Positions 15,673 through 25,144 of a DNA stretch of 64,000 nucleotides are shown one piece after another. Where the stretch lies: assembly GCA_903857865.1 (NCBI GenBank), contig CAIOGO010000017.1, positions 1 to 64,000 of the forward strand, in the 5' to 3' direction. Numbering within the stretch: position 1 is the stretch's first letter; every line of letters begins with the position of its first letter. The DNA is from an uncultured bacterium. Its GTDB lineage: Bacteria > Bipolaricaulota > Bipolaricaulia > UBA7950 > UBA9294. Under the pieces are notes generated by a model. It was not told where the DNA came from, did not search any database, and saw only the letters and a program-made list of their open reading frames with translations. Position numbers and translations under genes: made by a program.

Positions 15673-17852
15673 TGGACGGGGCGGAGAAGCTCGTCGCAGC
15701 AGAGCTCCGTCTGTCGCCATCGCAAGTAGCGGCCGTCTCGGAACTCCTGTCGGAGGGCGCAACGGTCCCGTTCATCGCCCGCTATCGCAAAGAGCGGACG
15801 GGATCCCTCGACGAAGTGGCGATCGCGTCAGTCCGCGACCGCTTGAGGCAGCTCGCCGCCCTCGCCGAGCGGAAGGAGGCCATCGTCGCCTCGCTCGCCG
15901 AACGCGACCTCCTCACCCCCGAGCTCCAGGCGGCCATCGACGCGTCGCAAACGATGACGGCGCTCGAGGATCTCTACTTGCCCTACCGGCCGAAGCGGCG
16001 GACGCGGGCGATGATCGCCCGCGAGAAGGGCCTCGTGCCGTTGGCCGACCTCGTCTTCACCCAAGATCCGGCGACCGATCCGCGGCACGAGGCCGAGGCT
16101 TACGTCCGTCCCGACGCCGGGGTCGAAAGCGTTGACGACGCGCTGCAGGGCGCTCGCGACATCCTCGCCGAGACCATCAGTGAGTCGTCCGACGCGCGGG
16201 GCGAGATCCGTGAGCTGTTCGCGAAACGCGGCGTCCTGCGTTCCTCCCTGGTCGAGGGAAAAGAGGCCGAGGGCGCGACGTACCGCGACTACTTCGACTG
16301 GCAGGAGCCGCTGGCGAACGCGGCCGGTCACCGCGTCCTGGCCCTCCTACGGGCCGAGCGCGAGGGCATCGTCCGCCTCTCCGTGCGGCCCGAGGAAGAG
16401 ACGGCGCTCGCGTTCCTGAAGCGCCAGTTCGTCCGCGGCGACGGTCCATGCGCGGAGCAGGTGGCGCTCGCCGTCGAGGATGGGTACAAGCGCCTCCTGG
16501 CGCCGTCCATCGAGACCGAGATCCGCGCGGAGTTCAAGGCGCGAGCTGATCGAGAGGCGGTGCGCGTCTTCGCCGACAACGTGCGCCAGCTTCTCTTGGC
16601 TCCGCCGCTCGGGCAGAAGCGAGTCCTCGCCGTCGATCCCGGCTTCCGCACCGGGGGCAAAGTCGTGTGTCTCGACGCCCAAGGGAAGCTCCTGTCTCAC
16701 GACGTCGTCTACACGACGGGCTCCGACGGCCAGCGAGCGCACGCCCGGCAGACTCTGATCGAGCTGGTGAAGGCGTACGCCATCGAGGCGATCGCGATCG
16801 GAAACGGAACGGCGAGCCGCGAAACCGAGGCGCTCGTTCGCTCGATCGACTTCGGCCGCGCGATCCCGATCGTGCTCGTCAACGAGAGTGGGGCCTCGGT
16901 CTACTCAGCGTCCGAGGTCGCTCGAGCGGAGCTTCCCGATCAGGACATCACCGTCCGCGGCGCCGTGTCGATCGGCCGGCGGCTCGTCGACCCGCTCGCC
17001 GAGTTGGTCAAGATCGATCCCAAGGCGATCGGCGTCGGCCAGTACCAGCACGATGTCGACCAGAGTTTGCTCCATCAAAGCCTCGACGATGTCGTCGAAC
17101 ACTGCGTCAACGCCGTGGGCGTCGAGGTGAACACCGCCAGCGCGCCGCTCCTCGCCCGCGTCTCCGGCCTCGGGCCGAAGCTTGCCGAGAACGTCGTCGG
17201 CTATCGAGACGAGAACGGCCCCTTCCGCCGCCGCGCCGACTTGAAGAAAGTGCCTCGGCTCGGACCGAAGGCGTTCGAGCAGGCTGCCGGATTCCTGCGA
17301 ATCCGCGACGGCGAAGATCCGCTCGACCGGAGCGCCGTCCACCCGGAGAGTTACGGGATCGTCCGCCGCATGGCCGCCGACCTCGAATGCACGGTCGTCG
17401 ACCTGATGCACGACGCCGGCCTGCGGGAGAAGGTCGACCTCCACCGCTACGTGACCGACGGCGTCGGCCTGCCGACCCTGACCGATATCCTGACCGAATT
17501 GGCCAAGCCGGGCCGCGACCCGCGGGAGCGCTTCGAGGTCTTCTCCTTCTCCGACGACGTCCACGAGATCAAGGACCTGAAGGCGGGGATGAAGCTCCCG
17601 GGGATCGTGACGAACGTCGTCGATTTCGGCGCGTTCGTCGACATCGGCGTGCACCAAGACGGCCTCGTCCACGTCAGCCAGCTCGCCGATCGCTTCGTCG
17701 AGCACCCGTCGAAGATCGTCAAGGTCGGCCAGCAGGTGACCGTGACCGTGCTCGAGGTTGACGCCGAGCGTCGCAGAATCTCGCTGTCGCTGCGGGCGCC
17801 GCGGCCGTCAGGCTCGCCCGCCGCCGGGCGCGAGAAGACGGCAGCTCGTTAG
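15672..17852 (+). CDS. tex: Tex-like RNA-binding transcription accessory protein
   Basis: 726 residues, typical of Tex. The N-terminal helical region has VAAVSELLSEGATVPFIARYRKERTG. It continues with LPYRPKRRTRAMIAREKGL, the YqgF/RuvC-like domain VLAVDPGFRTGGKVV, and helix-hairpin-helix motifs (LLARVSGLGPKLAENVVGYR, PRLGPKAFEQAAGFLRI). A C-terminal S1 domain (GIVTNVVDFGAFVDIGVHQD) completes it. Tex proteins associate with nucleic acid and RNA polymerase and influence gene expression and stress tolerance. The ATG at 15672 overlaps the GNAT stop; GAGCCTCCTC upstream is not a ribosome site, so translation probably depends on coupling. Confidence 0.95.
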   Translation: MDGAEKLVAAELRLSPSQVAAVSELLSEGATVPFIARYRKERTGSLDEVAIASVRDRLRQLAALAERKEAIVASLAERDLLTPELQAAIDASQTMTALEDLYLPYRPKRRTRAMIAREKGLVPLADLVFTQDPATDPRHEAEAYVRPDAGVESVDDALQGARDILAETISESSDARGEIRELFAKRGVLRSSLVEGKEAEGATYRDYFDWQEPLANAAGHRVLALLRAEREGIVRLSVRPEEETALAFLKRQFVRGDGPCAEQVALAVEDGYKRLLAPSIETEIRAEFKARADREAVRVFADNVRQLLLAPPLGQKRVLAVDPGFRTGGKVVCLDAQGKLLSHDVVYTTGSDGQRAHARQTLIELVKAYAIEAIAIGNGTASRETEALVRSIDFGRAIPIVLVNESGASVYSASEVARAELPDQDITVRGAVSIGRRLVDPLAELVKIDPKAIGVGQYQHDVDQSLLHQSLDDVVEHCVNAVGVEVNTASAPLLARVSGLGPKLAENVVGYRDENGPFRRRADLKKVPRLGPKAFEQAAGFLRIRDGEDPLDRSAVHPESYGIVRRMAADLECTVVDLMHDAGLREKVDLHRYVTDGVGLPTLTDILTELAKPGRDPRERFEVFSFSDDVHEIKDLKAGMKLPGIVTNVVDFGAFVDIGVHQDGLVHVSQLADRFVEHPSKIVKVGQQVTVTVLEVDAERRRISLSLRAPRPSGSPAAGREKTAAR

Positions 17853-17869
17853 GTTCGGAGGGAAGAGAC

Positions 17870-18376
17870 GTGTCCAAACGTCGCGTCTCGATGGAGATGG
17901 CGCTCGAACGGCAAACCACGCCTGCCTCCTTCGCTTCGCGCGCCGCGGTCCCGTCGGACAAGGAAGCGCTCGCCGTCCTCCTCTACTCCGCCTATCGCGG
18001 CACGATCGACGACGAGGGAGACTCGTTCGCCGACGCGCTCGTCGAGATCGAGAAAACGTTCCGCGGCGAGTACGGCCGTTTCCCCCCCGAGGCCTCGTTC
18101 GTCGTTGAAGACGGGGAGTTTCTCTCGTCGGCCTGCCTCGTCAGCTTCTTCGAGCCGCACGCCGCGCCGCTCGTCGTCTTCCTCATGACGCGGCCGGAGG
18201 CGAAGCGCCGCGGCCTCGCGCGGCAGCTTCTCAGGCAATCGATCAACGCCCTCCTTGACACCGGCACCTCTCGCCTCACGCTCTTTGTCACCGACGGCAA
18301 TGAGCCGGCTGAGCGCCTGTACGAAGCGCTCGGATTCCACCCGATCGAGGATTCCGGCTTGACGCCCGATTGCTGA
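17870..18376 (+). CDS. GNAT N-acetyltransferase
   Basis: 168 residues. The GNAT core is seen in FLMTRPEAKRRGLARQLL (acetyl-CoA-binding R-R-x-G-L-A) and RLTLFVTDGNEPAERLYEALGFHPI. The GTG at 17870 has GGAGGG eight bases upstream; an ATG at 17891 is an alternative. It lies 17 bases after tex and is probably in the same transcript. The acceptor is unknown. Confidence 0.85.
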   Translation: MSKRRVSMEMALERQTTPASFASRAAVPSDKEALAVLLYSAYRGTIDDEGDSFADALVEIEKTFRGEYGRFPPEASFVVEDGEFLSSACLVSFFEPHAAPLVVFLMTRPEAKRRGLARQLLRQSINALLDTGTSRLTLFVTDGNEPAERLYEALGFHPIEDSGLTPDC

Positions 18377-18499
18377 GTGGACGTAGCGGGAACAGCGCGG
18401 CGGTTTCGCCCGGCGCAATCGCTGGGCGCGGTATACTTCCTCCTCGCGCGCTCTCTCACGTCAAGGGGGGCCGCAGATCTCAAGTTCGCGGAGGACCGC

Positions 18500-19969
18500 A
18501 TGCAGGGAAAAGACACGACGATGGAGAAGGTCGTTTCGCTGTGCAAACGGCGCGGGTTCGTCTTTCAGTCGAGCGAGATCTACGGCGGAATCGGCGGCTT
18601 CTGGGACTACGGCCCCTTGGGCGTCGAGCTGAAGCGGAACGTCAAGGAGGCGTGGTGGCGCGACATGGTGAGTGGCCATGACGATACGAGCGCTCCTGCG
18701 GGCGCGCCGTCGCCGTACGAGATGGTCGGGCTCGACACGACGATCATCATGCACCCCCAGGTGTGGAAGGCGAGCGGCCACTTCGATCTGTTCTACGACC
18801 TGTTCGTCGACTGCAAGACGTGCAAGGCCCGCTTCCGCGTTGACCAGGTGAAGGACAGCGAGTGCCCGCGCAAGCCGAGCAAGCATCCCGGCGAGCATGC
18901 GGACTGCAACCTCACCGAGCCGCGCGAGTTCAACCTGATGTTCAAGACCACCCTCGGAGCGTTGCTCGATCCGTCGGCCGAGGCGTACTTGCGCCCGGAG
19001 ACCGCCCAGGGCATCTTCGTCAACTTCAAGAACGTCGTCTCGACATCGCGAGTCAAGATCCCGTTCGGCATCGGCCAGATCGGGAAGTCGTTCCGCAACG
19101 AGATCACGCCGCGCAACTTCACGTTCCGATCGCGCGAGTTCGAGCAGATGGAGATCGAGTTCTTCTGCGCACCGGAAGCATCGCAGGACTGGTACCGCTA
19201 CTGGCGCGATCGCCGCGTCGCGTGGTACGTGTCGCTCGGCCTGTCGAGCGATCGGCTCCGCCTGCGCGAGCACGAGACGGCCGAACGAGCCCACTACTCG
19301 TGCGGCACCGCCGACATCGAGTACGCGTTCCCATTCCTCGCGGACGGCGAGTTCGGCGAGCTTGAGGGCGTGTCGCACCGCAGCGACTTCGACCTGCGCA
19401 GCCACATGGAGGGGAAGCTCGTCCGCGACGGCGACGCCCTCGTCGTCGAACGCGGCGCCGACGGCCAACCGCGGCACCCGGGAAGTGGCAAGGACCTCTC
19501 CTACTTCGACGAGGCGACACAGCGAAAGTACGTGCCACACGTCATCGAGCCGTCGGCGGGCGCCGATCGGGCAACCCTCGCCTTCCTGTGCGAGGCGTAC
19601 GCCGAGGACTCGATCCCCGACGAGAAGGGCGTCCCGCAGGAGCGCATCGTCCTGCGGCTGCACCCCCGACTCGCTCCGATCAAGGTCGCCGTCTTCCCGC
19701 TGATCAAGAAGGACGGCCAGCCGGAGATGGCGGCCGACATCTATCGCAACCTCAAGAGGCGCTGGAATGTCTTCTACGACGAGAAGGGGTCGATTGGGAA
19801 ACGCTACCGCCGCCAGGACGAGTCGGGGACTCCGTTCTGCGTCACCGTCGACCACCAGTCGATGGAGGACCAAACCGTCACCCTACGCGACCGCGACACG
19901 ACGACTCAAGAGCGCGTGAAGATCGTCGAACTCGAGGCGCTCATCGCCGAGCGCCTACGCGCCGCGTAG
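18500..19969 (+). CDS. glyQS: Glycyl-tRNA synthetase, single-chain dimeric type
   Basis: 489 residues. This is the alpha2 (eukaryote/archaea/Gram-positive) GlyRS, not the alpha2-beta2 bacterial form. Class II motifs are visible: GFVFQSSEIYGGIGGFWDYG, motif 2 FRNEITPRNFTFRSREFEQMEIEFF, and the glycine pocket AHYSCGTADIEYAFPF. YLRPETAQGIFVNFK lies between, and the anticodon-binding domain (LAPIKVAVFPLIKKDGQ) ends the protein. A four-Cys zinc-like insert (CKTCKARF, and C with C at SEC and ADC) is present. The ATG at 18500 has GGAGG five bases upstream; the frame is open further upstream but without support. Confidence 0.95.
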   Translation: MQGKDTTMEKVVSLCKRRGFVFQSSEIYGGIGGFWDYGPLGVELKRNVKEAWWRDMVSGHDDTSAPAGAPSPYEMVGLDTTIIMHPQVWKASGHFDLFYDLFVDCKTCKARFRVDQVKDSECPRKPSKHPGEHADCNLTEPREFNLMFKTTLGALLDPSAEAYLRPETAQGIFVNFKNVVSTSRVKIPFGIGQIGKSFRNEITPRNFTFRSREFEQMEIEFFCAPEASQDWYRYWRDRRVAWYVSLGLSSDRLRLREHETAERAHYSCGTADIEYAFPFLADGEFGELEGVSHRSDFDLRSHMEGKLVRDGDALVVERGADGQPRHPGSGKDLSYFDEATQRKYVPHVIEPSAGADRATLAFLCEAYAEDSIPDEKGVPQERIVLRLHPRLAPIKVAVFPLIKKDGQPEMAADIYRNLKRRWNVFYDEKGSIGKRYRRQDESGTPFCVTVDHQSMEDQTVTLRDRDTTTQERVKIVELEALIAERLRAA

Positions 19970-20006
19970 ACGGCCATAGGCCGCCAGCTGCCGGGGAGGT
20001 GTTGCC

Positions 20007-21209
20007 TTGCCTCGCGCCGATCGTCTGCGTCTCTTCTCAACCGCCGCCTACTTCGCCTCCAACGCGTTCATCGGCGTTCTCGGCGGCGCCGTCGGCCCGA
20101 CGCTCGGCCCGTTCGCCGCACAAGTCGGCGTCGGGCTCTCGACGATCGGCGTCATTCTCACGGCGCGGTCTCTCGGCTACCTGGCCGGCGCGGCGGGAGG
20201 CAGCCGCTGGATGGATCGGATTCGCTTGCATCGCGGGCTTGCCGCCGCGGCCCTCTTCGCTGCCGCGTTCCTTGCGGTCCTGCCGTGGGCTCGGTCGCTC
20301 GGGCTCCTCGTCTTCTTCCTCGTGCCTCTCGGGTTCGCGACCGCCTGCCTCGATGTCGGCGTGAGCACGATGCTCCTGCGCGTCTACCGCAACCGCGCGG
20401 CGCCGTTCATCAGCGCGCTTCATTTCTCCTACGGAGTCGGCGGGCTGGCGGCGCCATTCCTGATCGCCACGCTGGCCGTTGGGTCAGCCGTGCTCGTCTA
20501 CCCGATCCTCGCCGTAGGATTCGCCCTGCTCAGCGTCACCTTCCTTGCGCTGCCAGAGTCGCCGGCGGCACCGACCGGGAGAGTGGAATCAAAGGACGGG
20601 CGCCTCGACCGGCGATTCCTCGCCTCGACCCCAGTCGTCGCGCCGAAGCGACTCGGACGCGGCTTCTTGGCTGCGACGACCGTCATCCTCTTCTACGTCG
20701 GAGCCGAGATTGGATTCGCAAGCTGGCTCTACGTCTTCGTCGATCTTCAGTTCGGCAGTCGACCCGCAACCGCCGTCACGGGAGCCTTCTGGGGTGCGTT
20801 CTCTCTCTTCCGCCTCCTCGGCATCCTAGGCGCGCGGCGCTGGGCGCCCGAACGCATCCTCACGATCTGCTTCTCGAGCGCGCTCGCGTTCGCGCTGCTT
20901 CTCGCTCTGTCACCGCATTCCCTCGCCGCTGTCTGGGTCGGTGCCGTCGGCGTCGGCGCGTCCGTCGCCGCGATCTATCCCACCGTGATCACGGCGTACT
21001 CCCGGCGGGTCGAGCTGACCGGGCGCCGGTTCGGCGCCATCGCCGTCGCCTCCTGTCTCGGCAGCATGACCTTTCCGTGGCTCATCGGCCGACTGCTCGA
21101 CATCGGCGGCCCCGTCGTCGTCCCCGCGGTCACCGCTGCGCTCCTCGCCACGGCGTTCGTGCCGACGTGGGTGTTCCTGCGTCGGCAACCCGACACGGCA
21201 CGACGGTAA
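20007..21209 (+). CDS. Major facilitator superfamily transporter
   Basis: 400 residues with about 12 hydrophobic helices. The loop 2-3 region reads GSRWMDRIRLHRG, a variant of the MFS G-x-x-x-D-R motif, and the second half repeats it loosely (LGARRWAPERI). The start is TTG at 20007 with GGGGAGGTG upstream. The helix pattern (YFASNAFIGVLGGAVGPTL) resembles fucose/permease-like MFS proteins, but the substrate cannot be told. It follows GlyRS by 37 bases. Confidence 0.85.
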   Translation: MPRADRLRLFSTAAYFASNAFIGVLGGAVGPTLGPFAAQVGVGLSTIGVILTARSLGYLAGAAGGSRWMDRIRLHRGLAAAALFAAAFLAVLPWARSLGLLVFFLVPLGFATACLDVGVSTMLLRVYRNRAAPFISALHFSYGVGGLAAPFLIATLAVGSAVLVYPILAVGFALLSVTFLALPESPAAPTGRVESKDGRLDRRFLASTPVVAPKRLGRGFLAATTVILFYVGAEIGFASWLYVFVDLQFGSRPATAVTGAFWGAFSLFRLLGILGARRWAPERILTICFSSALAFALLLALSPHSLAAVWVGAVGVGASVAAIYPTVITAYSRRVELTGRRFGAIAVASCLGSMTFPWLIGRLLDIGGPVVVPAVTAALLATAFVPTWVFLRRQPDTARR

Positions 21210-21393
21210 CCTCCCCGTCTAGCCGGAGAAAGGGCCTTGGCGCTGTCCGAGCTTCATGCGTGACTTGGCGCCCGACCCCGATTCTTGCAGGATGAGACAG
21301 AAGCAGGAGAGGCCGCAGTGAGGCGGCGTACGTGGTGAGGTTCTCCTCCGGCGCCTCCGCTTCCCGAAGACGACGAAACCCAAGGAGAGTCCC

Positions 21394-22731
21394 ATGGACA
21401 AGAAGGAATTGCTGGCGCGCGTGAAAGAGGACCACGTCAGATTCATTTCGTGTCAGTTCACCGACGTGATAGGCGTGGTGAAGAGCGTCGACGTGCCGGT
21501 CGCGCGCCTCGGAGTTGCGCTGGAAGAGGGCGTCTGGTTCGACGGCTCCTCCGTGGAAGGATTCGCCCGCATCCAGGAGAGCGACATGCGTCTGGTCATC
21601 GACCCGGCGACCTACGCCCTCCTGCCGTGGTCCCCGACGGACGCCCGGCGGGCGCGCGTCTTCTGCGACATCTACACACCGGATGGAACGCCCTTTGGCG
21701 GGGACCCGCGCGGCGTTCTCAAGCGGATGCTCCAGAAGAGCCAGGCACGCGGATGGACGTACAACGTCGGCCCGGAGCCGGAGTTCTTCCTGTTTAGGCA
21801 CAACGAAGGCGAGAGGGTCCACCCGGTTCCCTACGATATCGGCGGCTACTTCGACTTCTCGTCCGACGACGAGGCCGTGCGCGTTCGGACAGAACTCATG
21901 GACGCCCTGAGCGGCATGGGACTGGAAGTGGAGGTCGCCCACCACGAGGCGGCACTCGGCCAGCATGAAATCGACTTCCGCTTTGCGGACGCCCTGCGCA
22001 CAGCGGACAACGTCTTAACGCTGAAGTACACCGTCAAGGCGATCGCCGCCCGGCACGGCCTGGTGGCCTCGTTCATGCCCAAGCCGGTCTTCGGCATCAA
22101 CGGATCGGGCATGCACTGCCACCAGTCGTTCCTTGACGAGAAGGGGAAGAACCTCTTCTTCGACGCCAAGGACGAATACCACCTCTCGCCTCTGGCGTAC
22201 TCGTTCATCGCCGGGCAATTGGCGCACGCGCGGGCCCTGGCCGCCCTCGTCGCCCCGACGGTCAACTCCTACAAGCGCCTGGTGCCGGGCTACGAAGCGC
22301 CCGTGTACATCAGTTGGGCACAGATCAATCGATCGGCGCTCATTCGCATCCCGCGCTACACCGAAGGGTGCGATGAAGGAGCGCGCGCCGAGCTGCGCTT
22401 CCCCGACCCGTCCTGCAACCCGTACCTGGCGTTCGCCGGGATGTTGGCCGCCGCTCTCGACGGGATTGACAGGAAGATGACTCCGCCCAAGCCGCTCAAC
22501 AACATCAACATCTACGAGCTTGACGAGGCACAGCGCGCGAAACTCGGCATCGCTTCCCTGCCCGGCTCACTGGCCGAGGCGCTTCGAGAACTGGAAGGCG
22601 ATCTCGTCCTTCAGGCCGCGCTTGGCGAGAGTGCCTACGAGGCCTTCCGCCGCGCCAAGTGGGAGGAGTGGGATGAGTCCCGCATCGCGGTGGCGGACTG
22701 GGAAGTGGAGAGGTATCTCGAGGCGGCGTAG
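21394..22731 (+). CDS. glnA: Glutamine synthetase type I
   Basis: 445 residues, the short GSI-alpha form. The signature blocks are all present: WFDGSSVEGFARIQESDM, GPEPEFFLF, HHEAALGQHEIDFRFADAL (metal-binding E and H), KPVFGINGSGMHCHQS, NSYKRLVPGYEAP and RAELRFPDPSCNPYLAFAGMLAA. It condenses glutamate and ammonia with ATP in the cytoplasm. The usual adenylylation-site region near the C-terminus (Tyr in NLYDLP of GSI-beta) reads NINIYELDEAQ here, so adenylylation control is not expected. The start has AGGAGAG upstream. Confidence 0.96.
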   Translation: MDKKELLARVKEDHVRFISCQFTDVIGVVKSVDVPVARLGVALEEGVWFDGSSVEGFARIQESDMRLVIDPATYALLPWSPTDARRARVFCDIYTPDGTPFGGDPRGVLKRMLQKSQARGWTYNVGPEPEFFLFRHNEGERVHPVPYDIGGYFDFSSDDEAVRVRTELMDALSGMGLEVEVAHHEAALGQHEIDFRFADALRTADNVLTLKYTVKAIAARHGLVASFMPKPVFGINGSGMHCHQSFLDEKGKNLFFDAKDEYHLSPLAYSFIAGQLAHARALAALVAPTVNSYKRLVPGYEAPVYISWAQINRSALIRIPRYTEGCDEGARAELRFPDPSCNPYLAFAGMLAAALDGIDRKMTPPKPLNNINIYELDEAQRAKLGIASLPGSLAEALRELEGDLVLQAALGESAYEAFRRAKWEEWDESRIAVADWEVERYLEAA

Positions 22732-22735
22732 GCCT

Positions 22736-22753
22736 GCCGTCGGGGAGGACGGC
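22736..22753 (+). terminator. Short GC hairpin after glnA
   Basis: GCCGTC (22736-22741) and GACGGC (22748-22753) form a 6-bp stem five bases after the stop. No T-run follows, so it is a weak terminator candidate. Confidence 0.3.
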
Positions 22754-22924
22754 GATCAGTGGGGACTCCATCCTCCGTACAGCAGGTACTGTTGAAGCCA
22801 GTCGCGCTCGGTCTCAGGAACCGGCGCACGTTCCGCGGGCCGCCGCAGGCTGTGGCCCTCCGCCGCCCACGGCGACAGACTCCCTCGGAGTGCGGACTCG
22901 TTAGCACGCCGTGCGCTTCGCCGT

Positions 22925-23785
22925 CTAGCGAGACACCGCGAGCTGCTTCTGCAGCCAGCAGACTTTGAAGTACACGCCGGTATGGTGGGCGATGTACTTC
23001 AAGGCTTGCCCCCCGGCGAGGCTTCGCGCCGAGACGTCCATCGAAAGGTCGTGCAGGAACACAATCTTGCCTACCGAACGAAGCTTGAGGGCCAGGCGAA
23101 CGTCCTCAGCCTCATTCGGATACGTTTGCCCGACGGCGAATCCCCCGACGTCGTGGAAGGCCGACTTCCGCACGGCAAAGTTCGGGCCGCAACAGATGGG
23201 ACGCCCGAGGAGGAGATTCACGCTCTGGAAGGCTCGGAACAGAGAGTGCCCGATCGCCACGAGCGCGCCCGCGCCCGAGAGGCGGATCGTCCCGAACGAG
23301 CACACGGCCGCAGGGTCGCGCAGCGGATCCACCAGACGCTCGATCCAATCGCGTGAAGGCAGGGCGTCGGCATCCGTAGAGACGATGATGCCCCGGCTGG
23401 CCGCGTCAAACCCTGCCTGTCGGGCGAGACCCACGCCCGGCTGCTCGAGCCGGATCACGCGCGCCCCTAGGGCGCGAGCCACGGCGCCGGTCCTGTCTGT
23501 AGATGCGGAGTCGACGACGATGATCTCGAAACCCGGGAGACTCTGTTCGCGCAGGCGCGCCAGACACTCAGGAAGACGTGCTTCCTCATTCCGCGCTGGA
23601 ATGACAACCGATACGTCCGCCCCTGTCAACGTCCAAGCGGCTAGAGAGCGCCCTCCTCTCTGCGGCCGACTTGCCGCATACCCGGCTGAGCTCCTTGGCG
23701 TGTCCATGTGGTGGGCGCCGGGGCCTCGACCGGACGGAGGCTGCGTTGCGTCACGGTTCTCGGGTTCGCTGCCAAGAAGCACCAT
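22925..23785 (-). CDS. Family 2 glycosyltransferase
   Basis: 286 residues from the longest start. The GT-A fold is clear from about residue 55: DVSVVIPARNEEARLPECL, EIIVVDSASTDRTGAVA, IIVSTDADALPSRDWIERLV (DxD-like TDAD), then FAVRKSAFHDVGGF and NEAEDVRLALKLRSVG (catalytic ED). It transfers a sugar to a lipid or polysaccharide acceptor. A short amphipathic or hydrophobic tail ends the protein. The start is uncertain: 23785 lies 12 bases after the recombinase stop and has only a weak GAGAG; an ATG at 23707 would remove a low-complexity 26-residue tail. Confidence 0.8.
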   Translation of the reverse strand: MVLLGSEPENRDATQPPSGRGPGAHHMDTPRSSAGYAASRPQRGGRSLAAWTLTGADVSVVIPARNEEARLPECLARLREQSLPGFEIIVVDSASTDRTGAVARALGARVIRLEQPGVGLARQAGFDAASRGIIVSTDADALPSRDWIERLVDPLRDPAAVCSFGTIRLSGAGALVAIGHSLFRAFQSVNLLLGRPICCGPNFAVRKSAFHDVGGFAVGQTYPNEAEDVRLALKLRSVGKIVFLHDLSMDVSARSLAGGQALKYIAHHTGVYFKVCWLQKQLAVSR

Positions 23786-23797
23786 CAGCTCTCGGGC

Positions 23798-24358
23798 CTA
23801 GCGCACGGCAAGCGCCTCGCACACGCCATCCCAGACGCTCTGCTCGGTCGCCGGCGTCCGGCCGATGTAGGCCATCAACTGAGTCGGATTGCTGTGTCCG
23901 GTGACACGGGCCGTCAGGACAGCGTCACCCCCGGAGTTGTCGTACGCGATCGTCGCGAAGGTCTTCCTCATGGAGTGGGTGCCGAACTGCCCTTCGATGT
24001 TCGCCGACTTACACCAGTCCTTGACGAGCCGCCGCGCGTGCTGCCGCGTGATGGGGAACAGGAGCTCAGTCCGCCTCAGCTCGGGGAGGTACGCGTCAAT
24101 CGCCTCGCGCACGAGGGGAATGAGTTGCACGCCCCGCTCCTTCTTCGTCTTGGTCGCCCGAACCGCCAGCTGCACATCCACATGGCCCTCCGCCGTCAGG
24201 AAGTCGCACACGCGGAGTCGTAGGAGATCGCCGATGCGCAGACCTGCGCCGATCCCCAGGGACCACAACGCAACGTCGCGTCGACTGCCTGTTTGCCTCA
24301 AGTACGCCAACACGGACAGCGCCTCTTCACGGGTCAGGGCACAAACTCGCTCAGCCAT
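23798..24358 (-). CDS. Core-only tyrosine recombinase
   Basis: 186 residues, so only the catalytic domain is present; the N-terminal arm/core-binding domain of ordinary integrases is absent. The catalytic set is complete: GAGLRIGDLLRLR (Arg I), KTKKERGVQ (Lys), THSMRKTFAT (HxxR), and HSNPTQLMAYIG (final His and Tyr nucleophile). This size resembles FimB/FimE-type invertases and some orphan integrases. The ATG at 24358 has GGAGGG four bases upstream, and any longer reading would run through the cold-shock gene. No clear attachment or invertible repeat was found beside it. Confidence 0.85.
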   Translation of the reverse strand: MAERVCALTREEALSVLAYLRQTGSRRDVALWSLGIGAGLRIGDLLRLRVCDFLTAEGHVDVQLAVRATKTKKERGVQLIPLVREAIDAYLPELRRTELLFPITRQHARRLVKDWCKSANIEGQFGTHSMRKTFATIAYDNSGGDAVLTARVTGHSNPTQLMAYIGRTPATEQSVWDGVCEALAVR

Positions 24359-24607
24359 GGGTCCCTCCGTTGATCGTGGTTCCAAAGATTGCCTTATCGT
24401 AACTCCAGGAACATCGGAACGCAAGCAGAGTCCGCGGATCGCTACACCACCCGGTCCGTCGCATTGCGGAATCCATTGCCATGCGGTATTGTCCTGGTGT
24501 TGTTGGCAGTCTTGCAGTCGTTTACCTCTGGAGAACAGGTTGTTCTTTGTTCCGCCTAGGACGTTCTGCTGGAACGAAACCCCCAACATGTAGGAGGTAG
24601 GAAAATC

Positions 24608-24820
24608 ATGGCAGATCGTCAGGTCGGTACCGTCAAGTGGTTCAACGAGACCAAGGGATTCGGCTTTGTTCAGCGCGAGCAGGGCGCGGACGTATTCGTC
24701 CACTACAGCTCGATTCGCGGCGACGGCTTCAAGTCGCTCAGCGAGGGTCAGAAGGTGGAGTTCACCGTAGGCGAAGGGCAGAAGGGTCCCCAGGCGAACG
24801 ACGTCGTCGTCATGCCGTAG
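24608..24820 (+). CDS. Cold-shock protein
   Basis: 70 residues. The cold-shock domain is complete: [20 protein letters not shown] (RNP1 KGFGFV), VFVHYSSI (RNP2 VFVHY) and [12 protein letters not shown]. It acts as an RNA chaperone. GGAGGT lies upstream of the ATG, and an intergenic region of 249 bases separates it from the divergent recombinase, long enough for a structured 5' leader. It is monocistronic, with a strong terminator at 24847-24884. Confidence 0.96.
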   Translation: MADRQVGTVKWFNETKGFGFVQREQGADVFVHYSSIRGDGFKSLSEGQKVEFTVGEGQKGPQANDVVVMP

Positions 24821-24846
24821 CAGGCACGAGTCATAGATCGTAGACG

Positions 24847-24884
24847 GAAGCAGCAGCCCTCTCGGGTTGCTGCTTCTCTTTTGG
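24847..24884 (+). terminator. Rho-independent terminator of the cold-shock gene
   Basis: GAAGCAGCAGCCC (24847-24859) pairs with GGGTTGCTGCTTC (24864-24876), with one G-T pair and a 4-base loop, followed by TCTTTTGG. Confidence 0.85.
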
Positions 24885-25106
24885 GACTGCATTCTGATGA
24901 CCTCTTGGAGCACGAGGAATGGCCTGCCGCGAAGGCTTTCGCCGCAAGTCGAGCCTAAGCGATGCGTTATTCCAAGACTGCGTACAGAGAAGTCAGAAGA
25001 GGGACCCAACTGCGTCAACGTTGTAGGCGTTCCCCGCAAGTCGGCGCTGCCTCTTCGCGTTCCCGCGCCGGATGCACGTGGATCTTCCACCCGGCTAGCC
25101 TGACTC

Positions 25107-25135
25107 TTGATTTAGACTTCGTCCAAGATTACACT
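25107..25135 (+). promoter_or_regulatory. Promoter of the Fur-family gene
   Basis: TTGATT (25107-25112), 17-base spacer, TACACT (25130-25135). The ATG at 25145 is nine bases beyond the -10, with no Shine-Dalgarno sequence, so the transcript should be nearly leaderless. No obvious Fur/PerR box could be read. Confidence 0.5.
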
Positions 25136-25144
25136 AGCTCCATC

